A stretch of 64,000 bases of DNA from Paenibacillus senegalimassiliensis. Lineage in GTDB: Bacteria; Bacillota; Bacilli; Paenibacillales; Paenibacillaceae. Every line of letters starts with the position of its first letter. Positions within the stretch are counted from its first letter, which is position 1. The translations under genes were made by a program, and so were the position numbers. Below are positions 45,996 to 55,106 of the stretch, piece by piece. Location of the stretch: assembly GCF_001486585.1 (NCBI RefSeq), contig NZ_LN909045.1, forward strand, positions 109,368-173,367. Reading direction: 5' to 3'. The notes under the pieces were generated by a model that worked only from the letters and a program-made list of their open reading frames with translations, did no database searches and was not told where the DNA came from.

Positions 45996-46736
45996 ATGCG
46001 AATGATTATTTCACCTGCCAAGAAGATGAATACCGATACGGATATTCTGGATTATCGTAAATTGCCGGGATGGCTGGCCGAGACAGAGCAATTGCTGCAG
46101 CAACTTCAAGGGATGTCTTATGATGAACTCAAGTCCCTCTGGAAATGTAATGACGCTATTGCGCAGTTAAACGAAGAACGCATTCGGCACATGCAGCTAA
46201 CAGAACGCCTGACCCCGGCGATCTATTCCTACGAAGGTATTCAATATCAATATATGGCACCGGGCGTGTTCAGTAAGCAGGAGCTGGATTATCTGGAGCA
46301 GCATCTGCGTATTTTATCGGGATTTTACGGACTACTACGACCCTTTGATGGCGTGGTACCCTATCGGCTGGAGATGCAGGCCAAGCTCGCCGGGCCCGGC
46401 TTCCGCTCTCTCTATGAATTTTGGGGTCGAAGGCTGGCTGATGCATTGTTCTCCGAGACCAATTGCATCGTTAATCTGGCCTCTAAGGAATATAGCAAGT
46501 GCATTACGCCTTACCTGGAGGAATCCACTCGCTTCGTAACCTGTGTGTTCGGCCAACTGATTGGCGACAAGGTCGTAGAGAAGGGAACGCTAGTCAAGAT
46601 GGCCCGGGGCGAGATGGTTCGCTATATGACGGAACATCAGGTTGCATCTCTGGAAGAGATCAAGCACTTCGACCGGATGGAGTTTAAGTATAACAAGACG
46701 CTGTCCGATGAGCATACTTATGTCTTTATTCAATAA
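45996..46736 (+). CDS. yaaA: YaaA, peroxide stress protein
   Basis: A 246-residue cytoplasmic protein of the DUF328/UPF0246 family. In E. coli it lowers intracellular free iron and protects DNA under peroxide stress. Family segments are MRMIISPAKKM at the start, LYxGLRPFD-like SGFYGLLRPFDGVVPYRLEM, NLASKEYSKCI and KMARGEMVRYM. Length is as expected. It starts 21 bases after the exporter ATPase and 23 bases before the HEAT-type gene, so it may be in a longer transcript. Confidence 0.92.
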   Translation: MRMIISPAKKMNTDTDILDYRKLPGWLAETEQLLQQLQGMSYDELKSLWKCNDAIAQLNEERIRHMQLTERLTPAIYSYEGIQYQYMAPGVFSKQELDYLEQHLRILSGFYGLLRPFDGVVPYRLEMQAKLAGPGFRSLYEFWGRRLADALFSETNCIVNLASKEYSKCITPYLEESTRFVTCVFGQLIGDKVVEKGTLVKMARGEMVRYMTEHQVASLEEIKHFDRMEFKYNKTLSDEHTYVFIQ

Positions 46737-46759
46737 TATTCCGAAGGAGGACCACCGGA

Positions 46760-49700
46760 ATGACGGAGAGATTAATCAAATTCAATAGAGGTCCGTTAGA
46801 TCACAAGCGAGTGCTCAAGGAACTAGACTCTCTGGGGTATTCGGACAGAATGAAGCGCATTGCCCTGCTCAGTCGTGAATACCAGGGGGACGAGCAATAC
46901 TCAAAGCTGCTGTTATCCTTGCTGGACGCGGGGAGTGCCTATGAGGCGCATCTGGCTTTGACGGGAGCCGCTGCGGCTCATGATACTCAGACGATTCTGC
47001 TTGCGTTGAAGCATCCGAAGGCCGGGGTTAAATGTCGGGCCGCAGGGTTGCTGCCTGAGGTAGTTGAGGCTGAGAAATTCGCTATTGAACAGGAGATTGT
47101 TCAGATGTCAGCAGATTGCCGCCGGAAGCTGCTGCACACTATCGTAGTCGCCTACCGTAAGGATTGGGCCGAGCGTCTGCTGCCCATCGTGCTGACTCGC
47201 TGGGGAGGGCATGAGGCGGCAATTCTTCTCTCCGCATGTGGGGAGGAGACGGTCCGCACCCGGCTTCCTGAGCTGGGCTATGCATTACATAACTGGGGGA
47301 TGTTGACCCGGCGTTATCCTGACCTTGTGGCGACCTATGTGCAAGCAACCTTAAGTGATGCACCCCTGCGCGAGAAGGGGGCTGTGTGGTGGAGATTGTC
47401 CACTGCCATGGAGACGTTAAGCGAACTGAGGCCAAGCCGCGTGCTGGAGTTTGCCTTGAAGCTGGGTCCATTAGATGTGATTCATCCTGTGTTGAGAGGA
47501 CAATTGGGTCTCTTGATGCAAGCAAACCCGGAAGGGGTATTCAAGTTGCTGGCGCGCGAGGAGTCCCGAAGTGATTTCCTGAATCAGGGCGTGCCTCAGG
47601 GGATTTTGAAAAGGAGAAGCTTGTTCTCCATCGAACAATGGACGCAACTCGTCATTTTGCTGGCGGATAAGCCCCTACATGTGGCAAAGGTGTTAGATAC
47701 CCTGGCACCTGCTTGTCGCGGAGCGATCTTTGCTGCGGTCTATGATGGAGAGACTCGGCGGATGAGTATTTTTCCCGAGCCGTTATTGGACGCTCTGCCG
47801 CATCAGGTACGGGACAGGGAAGCGGCCCGTATGCTGGGACTTCGTGATGTTCAAAATCAACGACGTCAGCTCATTCATACGACTGCCCGTCGTTCAATTA
47901 CTCATGCTAGAGAGCTATTGGAGCAAGCCAGCCGTGCCTCCAGTCCGGAGGACCGCGCGCTTGCTTATGCCGGTCTCATCAAGAGTACAGCACTCTCTCG
48001 CCGTGGAATGGAAGAGAGCTTACGCTTCTTGACCCGCATCAAGAATGACCAGGATCTCGTTCGCGGTGCAGTGTTGGAGGAACTGGCTAGCTGCCCGGTA
48101 ACGATCTTCGAGCAGCAGCATATTGAAGCCCTGAACGTATTGGTGGATAGCGTAATCGAAGCGCGAGATACTTCATACACCACAAGAACGGCTGTGGAGA
48201 AGCTGGCTTTTGCTTTGCTACGACACCATGCTCTATCACCAGAGAACGGACTGTTCCAATTTGCCTTAAGGACGTTTGGAAGATTGTCGAAGCGGGATGG
48301 ACAATTGATGTTGCCCAAGGTGAAGTGGGAGAGCTTGCCGGATCAGGCGGCCGAAATTTTATTTGATGAAATTTATGCTCAGGGCGTGGAAGCCAACAAG
48401 CGGGAGAACTACAATTTCGTATTGCGCATGGCCGCATCGTTCGGGAAGCATGGGCATCGCTTGCCCAAGCTCCAGCTTCTGCTGGAGCAGTTAGTCAAAG
48501 CGAAGTCCGTATCGTCGCAAGCAGTATATCACTGGCTCGCACCTTATGCTACAAGAGATCAGAGAGTCAGAGAACTGCTGGACAGAGATCCTTCGTTTAT
48601 TGCGTTCTATGAAGTCTTCGCCCATCTGCATCGCAAGCGTCAGGAATGGCTGGACCCGTTCATCTCCGGAGCGGCCATTAAGGGCAAGCACTTATCGGGG
48701 AAAACGATCTATCTTATACCCGCCACAGAGGGCTTCTATCGCTGGCTGCCCCGTCAGCAGAAGGCGCTGGGCCTACTGCTTGAGCGAGTTGCGTCCGATG
48801 GTAAGCGTAGCTTCTATGAACGGGCCAATGCGATTCGCAGCCTGGCTGCCCTGCCGGACTTCTATTCAGAGAAGCTGGCTATGCTGTTGGAGGATGAGGA
48901 GGTCCATATCGTAGAGGCGGCGCTTCATGCCCATTCCCTGCTGGAGGAGCCCGCGAAGGCGTTGCCGATTCTGATGGATCATCTCGATGGGGACCGGGCT
49001 CGCGTGGCGATGTATTCCATTCCCAGATGTGTGCGCAGGCTGGAGCCCGTCTTGTTGACTGCTGTGTTATCAGACCTCTTGAACCGGGAGCGGTTGAAGA
49101 TAACGGTTAGAAAAGAAGCCATTCGCCTGCTGGGCGCCTTCCGCAGCGACGAGAGTCTTCCGCTCCTCATTCGCGAGTATGAGAAGCCACAGGTGCATAA
49201 GGATGTTCTTATTGCCATCGGTCATGCGGCCAGACAATGTCTGGACGACGAACGTAGCTGGACGATGCTCAGTTCTATGGCAGCTTCTCCGCAGCCTGAT
49301 GTTGTGCGAAGTCTGCTGGGTCAGGGGCCAAATGAGCTTCCGGCAGCCGTTCGCTCACGATACTTGCAATTTATTGTGGAGGTGGCGAATCATCCCGAAG
49401 CATCGGTAGGCAGAGATGCCTTCTATGCCATGATTCCCTGGGCTAACGGGAACGAAGCTATCCTTGCCACAGCGGCCGGGCAAGCGATATTAGATTTGCA
49501 GAGCCAGGATAGCTTCAGATGGAAGGCGGCGGTGGAGGCCTTGCTTGTAGCTTGCCAGGAAGGCAAGATCAATGAACAGGTCCTCGCCGTATACAAGGCC
49601 TTGCTGAATGCCGAGATGAAGGAGTCATGGAATGCTACGGCGGAGCGTGACCTTCCTCATCGCCAGCGGCTGCTCAAATTAACGGATAAGCTCACCATTT

Positions 49701-50152
49701 TGCCTCAACTGGTGCGTAAGGTGTTAAGTCCGTTGTACCTGGCCCTAATTGATGAGCTGAAGCCAAATGCAACGATGGACAGAACGCGGATTAAGTTGTA
49801 TTTGGCCGTGATTGATTGGAGCCGGACAGAAGAAGCGGAGACTTATCTGCAACACATTGCTCAAGTGGTGAACGGGCAACCCCATTTGTTAGACGATGCC
49901 TATAGTAAAGTCGCTCAAAGCTTGACGGCTACAAGCGGGGAGTGGAAGTCCGAGGAACTGCTGGAGCTGGTAGATCGGATGAGCACCCGGCAATCTTTTG
50001 AATCCAGCTATCTTGGCCTGGCTGTACTGAAGGTTGTGGGCAAAGTCTTAAGTTGGAATTCCCAGGCAGCAGGTCGCCTGAGAGTATACCGTAATCATGA
50101 AGAAGCGGCAATCCGCTCATGTGCGCTGGATATCTGGACAGCAGACGAGTAA
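46760..50152 (+). CDS. Giant HEAT-repeat-type protein, 1130 residues
   Basis: A soluble protein built almost entirely of paired amphipathic helices with no signal peptide or membrane part. HEAT/PBS-like units are clear in places, such as LLSRE and YEAHLALTGAAAAHD near the start, and AALPDFYSEKLAMLLEDEEV with VEAALHAHSLLEE, then VRKEAIRLLGAFRSDESLPL around residues 695-800. Such superhelices are scaffolds for protein or nucleic-acid partners. No catalytic domain was recognised. AAGGAGGACC precedes ATG 46760. The end overlaps no real gene. Similar large HEAT proteins occur in Paenibacillus; the role is unknown. Confidence 0.82.
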   Translation: MTERLIKFNRGPLDHKRVLKELDSLGYSDRMKRIALLSREYQGDEQYSKLLLSLLDAGSAYEAHLALTGAAAAHDTQTILLALKHPKAGVKCRAAGLLPEVVEAEKFAIEQEIVQMSADCRRKLLHTIVVAYRKDWAERLLPIVLTRWGGHEAAILLSACGEETVRTRLPELGYALHNWGMLTRRYPDLVATYVQATLSDAPLREKGAVWWRLSTAMETLSELRPSRVLEFALKLGPLDVIHPVLRGQLGLLMQANPEGVFKLLAREESRSDFLNQGVPQGILKRRSLFSIEQWTQLVILLADKPLHVAKVLDTLAPACRGAIFAAVYDGETRRMSIFPEPLLDALPHQVRDREAARMLGLRDVQNQRRQLIHTTARRSITHARELLEQASRASSPEDRALAYAGLIKSTALSRRGMEESLRFLTRIKNDQDLVRGAVLEELASCPVTIFEQQHIEALNVLVDSVIEARDTSYTTRTAVEKLAFALLRHHALSPENGLFQFALRTFGRLSKRDGQLMLPKVKWESLPDQAAEILFDEIYAQGVEANKRENYNFVLRMAASFGKHGHRLPKLQLLLEQLVKAKSVSSQAVYHWLAPYATRDQRVRELLDRDPSFIAFYEVFAHLHRKRQEWLDPFISGAAIKGKHLSGKTIYLIPATEGFYRWLPRQQKALGLLLERVASDGKRSFYERANAIRSLAALPDFYSEKLAMLLEDEEVHIVEAALHAHSLLEEPAKALPILMDHLDGDRARVAMYSIPRCVRRLEPVLLTAVLSDLLNRERLKITVRKEAIRLLGAFRSDESLPLLIREYEKPQVHKDVLIAIGHAARQCLDDERSWTMLSSMAASPQPDVVRSLLGQGPNELPAAVRSRYLQFIVEVANHPEASVGRDAFYAMIPWANGNEAILATAAGQAILDLQSQDSFRWKAAVEALLVACQEGKINEQVLAVYKALLNAEMKESWNATAERDLPHRQRLLKLTDKLTILPQLVRKVLSPLYLALIDELKPNATMDRTRIKLYLAVIDWSRTEEAETYLQHIAQVVNGQPHLLDDAYSKVAQSLTATSGEWKSEELLELVDRMSTRQSFESSYLGLAVLKVVGKVLSWNSQAAGRLRVYRNHEEAAIRSCALDIWTADE

Positions 50153-50258
50153 CAACAAGGACGAATACCACGGAAGCGTAGTTATGATGAACGGAGTACG
50201 GACCTATTTGCCAGCCGCTGCATTGCACTTTGTTTCCATGCCTGAGAAGGAGAAGCCC

Positions 50259-51002
50259 ATGCGAATCTTTGATGCTCATTTTCATATTATTGATTTTGAT
50301 TTTCCAATCCAAGAGAACCAAGGATACATGCCTCCCAGCTATGTGGTGGAGGATTATCAGCATGAGACTGAGGCTTTGAACGTATTAGGCGGAGCCATCG
50401 TGTCAGGTTCGTTCCAGGGATTTGACCAAGCTTATTTATTGAAGGCGCTCCAGCAGATGGGCCCTACATTTTGCGGGGTTACCCAGTTGCCTTATACGAC
50501 TACCGATGAAGAAATTATCAGGCTGGATCAAGCTGGGGTCAGAGCGTTGCGTTTCAATATCAAAAGGGGTGGGTCGGAGGATTTAAGCCATCTCGACCAT
50601 TTGGCCAGAAGGGTCTACGATCTGGTGGGGTGGCATAGCGAGCTTTATATGGATGCCAGAGAATTATCCGAAGTAGCAGCAATCCTTGAACGCTTACCTG
50701 CGGTATCCATGGATCATTTGGGCTTATCAGAAGCTGGATTGCCTCATCTATTGAAGTTAGTGGATAAAGGCATGAGGGTGAAAGCGACGGGCTTTGGACG
50801 TGTGGAGTTAAATATTGAGCAAGCGTTATGCTCAATCTACGATGTCAATCCTGACGCGCTTATGTTCGGAACAGACTTGCCATCTACCCGGGCCAGAAGG
50901 CCTTTTGAAGTGGCAGATATTGCGTTAATTCAGCATTTATTCGATGATCAGGCAGTCGATAAAATTTTGTTCACCAATGCTATGAATTGGTATTTTAAAT
51001 AA
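50259..51002 (+). CDS. Amidohydrolase-2 family metal-dependent hydrolase
   Basis: A 247-residue TIM-barrel enzyme. It opens with MRIFDAHFHI, the metal-binding HxH. VSMDHLGLSEA carries the mid-barrel His, and LMFGTDLPSTRA supplies the catalytic Asp. This is the PF04909 set found in decarboxylases and lactonases. AAGGAG at 50247-50252 decides ATG 50259; the longer frame starting at 50097 overlaps the HEAT gene. It lies 106 bases after that gene and ends in a hairpin. The substrate is unknown. Confidence 0.88.
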   Translation: MRIFDAHFHIIDFDFPIQENQGYMPPSYVVEDYQHETEALNVLGGAIVSGSFQGFDQAYLLKALQQMGPTFCGVTQLPYTTTDEEIIRLDQAGVRALRFNIKRGGSEDLSHLDHLARRVYDLVGWHSELYMDARELSEVAAILERLPAVSMDHLGLSEAGLPHLLKLVDKGMRVKATGFGRVELNIEQALCSIYDVNPDALMFGTDLPSTRARRPFEVADIALIQHLFDDQAVDKILFTNAMNWYFK

Positions 51003-51023
51003 GCTTGTGTCTGAGTAATCAAG

Positions 51024-51070
51024 AGGGTACCCTACAGCAACGACAGAAAATCGTGCTTGGGGTACCCTTT
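51024..51070 (+). terminator. Intrinsic terminator after the amidohydrolase
   Basis: AGGGTACC (51024-51031) pairs with GGTACCCT (51061-51068), with an inner CGA/TCG stem, followed by TTT. Confidence 0.7.
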
Positions 51071-51175
51071 CTGCATGCGTTCATTTCGAGGTATGATATA
51101 TAACATCAATCCAGGCACCTTGCTGAAACTTCGGACTGTCGATTACGGAGATAAAAGTTAGAGAGGAGAACTCAC

Positions 51176-51913
51176 ATGAATAAGACACTGAAAGCTCTAG
51201 AAGAAGCTTACTATATGGCAATAAGCCTTAAAATAAATCGCGAAGACAGAAGAGACTTCCAGCAAAATTTCCAGAAACAATTGGTCCGGGAACTGAATTT
51301 TCACTTCATTGGAGAGGTGGAGATTTATAGTCACCGGTTCGCCGCAGAGAAGCATGGCGACTTCCAGAAATGGGACTACCTTGTGCTGATCCCCGTTCAT
51401 CAGGTGGACCAGGCTGATTCGATGTTTGCTCAGTTAAGCAAGAGCGAGCTTCTCTCGCGGTATGAAACGATCCGAACGGAAATGCTCGTCACCACCCCTA
51501 ACAGCACGTATCCAGTCCCAGGGGAAAAAGCGCAGAAAAGAAAAATTTCTCCTTTTTATGCGGTTGAATATGTAGATGTGCACCCGCCTTACCTGAACGA
51601 ATTCCGCGATATCATGATCACCAATAATGGTCCGGCCATGCGCTATATTATGGAAAATGTAGGTTGGTGCCATTATTTTCTGGCTCTGGAGACGACCAAA
51701 GTATATGCTCATCATTCCGACTATCCAACGTGGAATCAAATTCATGTCATCGGTTTATATCCCGATGCCTTAGTCCGTTATAAGAAGGATTTCTCCAAGG
51801 GCTTGGCATTGGCCAAACAGATTACGTTTGATGACAACTTTGAACGTTTAAAGAAGATTAGGACGATGTTGTACAAATCCTTAGGCGGAAAAGTGTCTGA
51901 TCGCGATAAATAA
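51176..51913 (+). CDS. Unknown protein, possibly two ferredoxin-like (dabb-type) domains
   Basis: I do not recognise this 245-residue soluble protein. Two halves each show a strand-helix-strand rhythm: about 25-100 (VEIYSHRF, DYLVLIPVHQVDQADSMFAQL) and about 120-235 (YAVEYVDVHPPYLNEFRDIM, HYFLALETTKVY, NQIHVIGLYPD). Dimeric alpha-beta barrel (dabb/NIPSNAP) folds look like this, but no sequence signature is certain. GAGAGGAG precedes ATG 51176. The tctC promoter lies 21 bp downstream, so it may be a stand-alone gene or the first gene of the catabolic island. Confidence 0.6.
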   Translation: MNKTLKALEEAYYMAISLKINREDRRDFQQNFQKQLVRELNFHFIGEVEIYSHRFAAEKHGDFQKWDYLVLIPVHQVDQADSMFAQLSKSELLSRYETIRTEMLVTTPNSTYPVPGEKAQKRKISPFYAVEYVDVHPPYLNEFRDIMITNNGPAMRYIMENVGWCHYFLALETTKVYAHHSDYPTWNQIHVIGLYPDALVRYKKDFSKGLALAKQITFDDNFERLKKIRTMLYKSLGGKVSDRDK

Positions 51914-51933
51914 GTGTCCCCCGAAAATTTTTG

Positions 51934-51962
51934 TTGACAAAGTTCTACAAAGTTTTTATATT
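51934..51962 (+). promoter_or_regulatory. Promoter of the tct operon with internal direct repeat
   Basis: TTGACA (51934-51939) and TATATT (51957-51962) are separated by 17 bp, near consensus. The octamer ACAAAGTT occurs twice, at 51937-51944 and 51947-51954, a 10-bp period between the -35 and -10, suggesting a regulator that binds one face of the helix. No regulator gene is visible in the island. Confidence 0.7.
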
Positions 51963-52046
51963 CAAAACATACTAAACCACTTGGATAAAATGATTTAACG
52001 CAGCTCAGAGACAAAAATTTTCAACATGTGAAGGGGACAGAAGGAT

Positions 52047-53075
52047 ATGGCAAAGAAATGGTTCAGTCTCGTCTTGGTAATTACCGTGGTTTCATTGCTT
52101 GCCGCTTGCGGAAATGGTGCGGGCAAGAATGGTACGACAAATAATACCGGGGGAAATACAGCGGCTAATACAAGCGCAGCAGATAGCTACCCGGAGAAAA
52201 ATATTGAATTCATCGTTCCGTTCAGTGCAGGCGGGGTCTCGGATATTCTCACACGTAGCTTTGTAGAAGCCGCTACGGGCATTATTGATACAACTATTAC
52301 TGTCAAGAACGTTAACGGTGGTTCCGGTACTGTCGGCAACTACGAGTTGGTTCGGGCGAAGCCGGATGGATACACATGGTTATGGGCGGCGACAGGTCAC
52401 CTGTCCTCAGCGCTTCATATTACACCGGCTGAATACACCATGGAGGATTACACGATCGTTAATAAAATCGGGGATATGGTTGGGATCATCGTCGTTCCTA
52501 AGAATTCTCCGTTCCAGACCCTGGAAGATCTCATTAACCACGCCAAGGCTAATTCGGGTGAACTGACGATTGGTAACCCCGGTGAAGCTACCGTGGTAGC
52601 GATGCTGGCATATTTGCTGGAGGATCGTACCGAAGCGACATTCCAACACGTTCCATTCCAGGGTAGTGGCGAATTGCTCCCGGCCGTTCTCGGCGGTCAC
52701 GTAGATGCAGGGATCATGAACGTGCCAGAGGTAGCTTCCCAAGTGGCAGCGGGAGAGCTTCGCGCATTGGCTGTGTTGAGTGAGAATCGTGTCGATCAAC
52801 TCCCTGACGTACCCACTATTTCTGAAGCTGGTGTAGATGGAGTCAGCGGGGGTGCAGGTCACTTTATCGTCATTCCGAACAACGTAGATCCAGCCATCGT
52901 AGCGAAAATCGACGAGTTGACCAAGAAGGTATATGAATCGGATAAATTCAAGGAGCTTATGGCGCAGGCAGGCTACCAATTAGGCTACAAGAACGCAGAG
53001 GACTCACGTGCCGAGGTTGAAGCTTGGTATCAAGCCACTGGCGAAATCTATGAGAAGTTAGGAAAAACTAAATAA
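52047..53075 (+). CDS. tctC: TctC-type (Bug family) solute-binding lipoprotein
   Basis: The substrate-capturing subunit of a tripartite tricarboxylate transporter. The 342-residue precursor has a lipoprotein signal with lipobox LLAAC (Cys near 21) and a Gly/Asn/Thr linker. The Bug fold follows: YPEKNIEFIVPFSAGGVSDILTR near residue 50 and VNGGSGTVGNYELVRAKPDGYT. Bug proteins bind carboxylates such as citrate, aspartate or aromatic acids. The TAA stop overlaps the tctB ATG. AAGGGG precedes ATG 52047, and the promoter is 85 bp upstream. Confidence 0.93.
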   Translation: MAKKWFSLVLVITVVSLLAACGNGAGKNGTTNNTGGNTAANTSAADSYPEKNIEFIVPFSAGGVSDILTRSFVEAATGIIDTTITVKNVNGGSGTVGNYELVRAKPDGYTWLWAATGHLSSALHITPAEYTMEDYTIVNKIGDMVGIIVVPKNSPFQTLEDLINHAKANSGELTIGNPGEATVVAMLAYLLEDRTEATFQHVPFQGSGELLPAVLGGHVDAGIMNVPEVASQVAAGELRALAVLSENRVDQLPDVPTISEAGVDGVSGGAGHFIVIPNNVDPAIVAKIDELTKKVYESDKFKELMAQAGYQLGYKNAEDSRAEVEAWYQATGEIYEKLGKTK

Positions 53076-53548
53076 TGAGCCGTCCTGTTTTCCTCGCCCG
53101 TATCCTGACTGCCTTCTTGATGCTGGGAGCAGGAATTGTTACACGAATACAAACAGCCGGCTTGCCCTTTGGGACTCTCAAACGAATAGGGTCGGGATTT
53201 TTCCCGACGCTATTCGGCAATTTAATGATCATATTAAGCTTATGCATGCTAGTTTCGTTATTCATGGCCTATCGCCGCGGGCAAGTCAATCAAGTGGAGA
53301 CAGAAGATATCATTACTAGCCTCAAGGGGTTTGGCGTGTTTCTGGCCATCCTTATTGGTTTTATCCTGATCAATCATTTTGCTGGCTTTGTTATCGCTTC
53401 TCTGGTGGCTGTATTCGCGGCAGGCTTTGCGCTTGGGTTAAAGGGTTGGCGCTTGTGGGTGCTAACGGCAGCAACGACCCTGGTGATCTGGCTGGTGTTC
53501 GATCTTTGGCTGATGTTATCATTGCCATCCGGAATATGGTTCTCTTAA
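53075..53548 (+). CDS. tctB: TctB-type small membrane subunit
   Basis: A 157-residue protein with four hydrophobic segments, the size and topology of TctB. The conserved early segment GLPFGTLKRIGSGFFPTLFG contains the Gly-x-Gly-x-Phe-Pro typical of the family. Its start overlaps the tctC stop by one base, so the two are coupled. It is needed together with TctA for carboxylate import driven by an ion gradient. Confidence 0.9.
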   Translation: MSRPVFLARILTAFLMLGAGIVTRIQTAGLPFGTLKRIGSGFFPTLFGNLMIILSLCMLVSLFMAYRRGQVNQVETEDIITSLKGFGVFLAILIGFILINHFAGFVIASLVAVFAAGFALGLKGWRLWVLTAATTLVIWLVFDLWLMLSLPSGIWFS

Positions 53549-53582
53549 CCTCACAGCAACTGCGATTGGAAGGAGCAGCAAC

Positions 53583-55094
53583 ATGTCAGAACAAATTATA
53601 GAAGGTATATTAGCCGCCTTCACCTTTAAGCACCTGCTTATCTGCTTGCTGGGTGTCGCTTTGGGAACGTTGGTTGGCGTACTGCCGGGACTCGGGCCCG
53701 TGGGTGCCATTTCGATGCTTTTACCAATTACTTTCTCCATGGAGCCCTTGGCAGCTCTGATTCTTATTGCGGGTATTTACTTCGGCGGGATGTACGGCGG
53801 ATCGACCACCTCGATCCTGGTGAATGTCCCGGGAGAAGCAGCCTCGGTGGTCACGACCCTGGACGGGTATAAGATGACGCAGAAGGGCCGAGCGGGTGCC
53901 GCCTTGTCCATTGCAGCGATCGGATCGTTCGTGGCGGGTACAATTGGAGTAATTCTCTTAACCTTTATGGCCCCACCCTTGGCGCGAATGGCCTTGAAGT
54001 TCGGGCCCCCGGAATACTTCTCCATCGTCCTTGTCGGCTTGCTGGTCTTGTCCCGGATGACCGATAAATCGCTGATCCGCAGTTACTTGCTGATTGCTTG
54101 CGGTATCGTCATCTCGGTAATCGGTATTGATCCGGTCAGTGGTGGCCTACGATTGACGTTTGGCTTGCCATCTCTGTTCGATGGGCTGGATTTTATCCCT
54201 GTTATTATGGGGCTGTACGGCTTAAGCGAGGTTCTGTCCGCTTGGGAGAACAACGATACGAAGCCGGTTAAGGCAGATTTGTCATTTAGAAAATTGCTGC
54301 CCACCAAAAACGAATTCAAACGTAGCACAGGACCGATGGTTCGCGGAGGGCTGCTGGGCTTCATTATGGGCCTGATTCCTGGCCCGGCCAGTATTCTTAG
54401 TACCTATGCCTCCTATGGTCTGGAGAAGAGACTCTCCAAGCATCCTGAGGAGTTTGGTGAAGGCGCGATTGAGGGCGTAGCCGGACCCGAATCGGCCAAT
54501 AACGGCGCGAGTACAGGGGCATTGGTTCCCTTGCTGTCGTTGGGTGTTCCATTCTCTCCGCTGCCAGCAATTCTGCTGAGTGCCTTTATGATTCAAGGGA
54601 TTACGCCGGGGCCGATGATGATTCAGGATCATCCCACCATCTTCTGGGCGCTTATTGCCAGCATGTATATCGGGAATGTGATGCTGCTGATTCTTAATCT
54701 GCCTATGGTTGGTCTCTTCGCCAAGATTGCTCACCTGCGCTCTGCGGTGTTAATGCCTATCGTGCTGATCTTTTGTATCGTGGGTGCCTTCTCGGTCAGA
54801 AGCAGCATGGCCGACGTAGTCATCATGGTAATCTTTGGTGCTTTGGGTTATCTGCTTCGCAAGGCGAAGATGGAACCATCTCCGTTGGTGCTGGGTGTGA
54901 TGCTCGGTCCAACGCTGGAAAATTCGTTCAACCAATCCACCCTGATCTTCAAAGGGGATCTGACGATGTTCCTGACACGTCCGATTTCCGGAACGTTGTT
55001 GATTTTGGGAATTCTGGTCACGGTATGGCCGCTAATTATGAAGCTGGTTCGCATGCTCACTTCAAAAAACAAGCACACAGCAGCTAAAGAATAG
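53583..55094 (+). CDS. tctA: TctA-type large membrane subunit
   Basis: A 503-residue permease with about 11-12 hydrophobic helices. The two family signatures are [21 protein letters not shown] near residue 28, and the repeat in the second half with [20 protein letters not shown] and [22 protein letters not shown]. GGVxPGxGP-type loops form the substrate path. GGAAGGAG precedes the ATG. The flavoprotein gene begins 12 bp downstream, tying uptake to metabolism of the same compound. Confidence 0.95.
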   Translation: MSEQIIEGILAAFTFKHLLICLLGVALGTLVGVLPGLGPVGAISMLLPITFSMEPLAALILIAGIYFGGMYGGSTTSILVNVPGEAASVVTTLDGYKMTQKGRAGAALSIAAIGSFVAGTIGVILLTFMAPPLARMALKFGPPEYFSIVLVGLLVLSRMTDKSLIRSYLLIACGIVISVIGIDPVSGGLRLTFGLPSLFDGLDFIPVIMGLYGLSEVLSAWENNDTKPVKADLSFRKLLPTKNEFKRSTGPMVRGGLLGFIMGLIPGPASILSTYASYGLEKRLSKHPEEFGEGAIEGVAGPESANNGASTGALVPLLSLGVPFSPLPAILLSAFMIQGITPGPMMIQDHPTIFWALIASMYIGNVMLLILNLPMVGLFAKIAHLRSAVLMPIVLIFCIVGAFSVRSSMADVVIMVIFGALGYLLRKAKMEPSPLVLGVMLGPTLENSFNQSTLIFKGDLTMFLTRPISGTLLILGILVTVWPLIMKLVRMLTSKNKHTAAKE

Positions 55095-55106
55095 AGGGCT
55101 CGCGAT

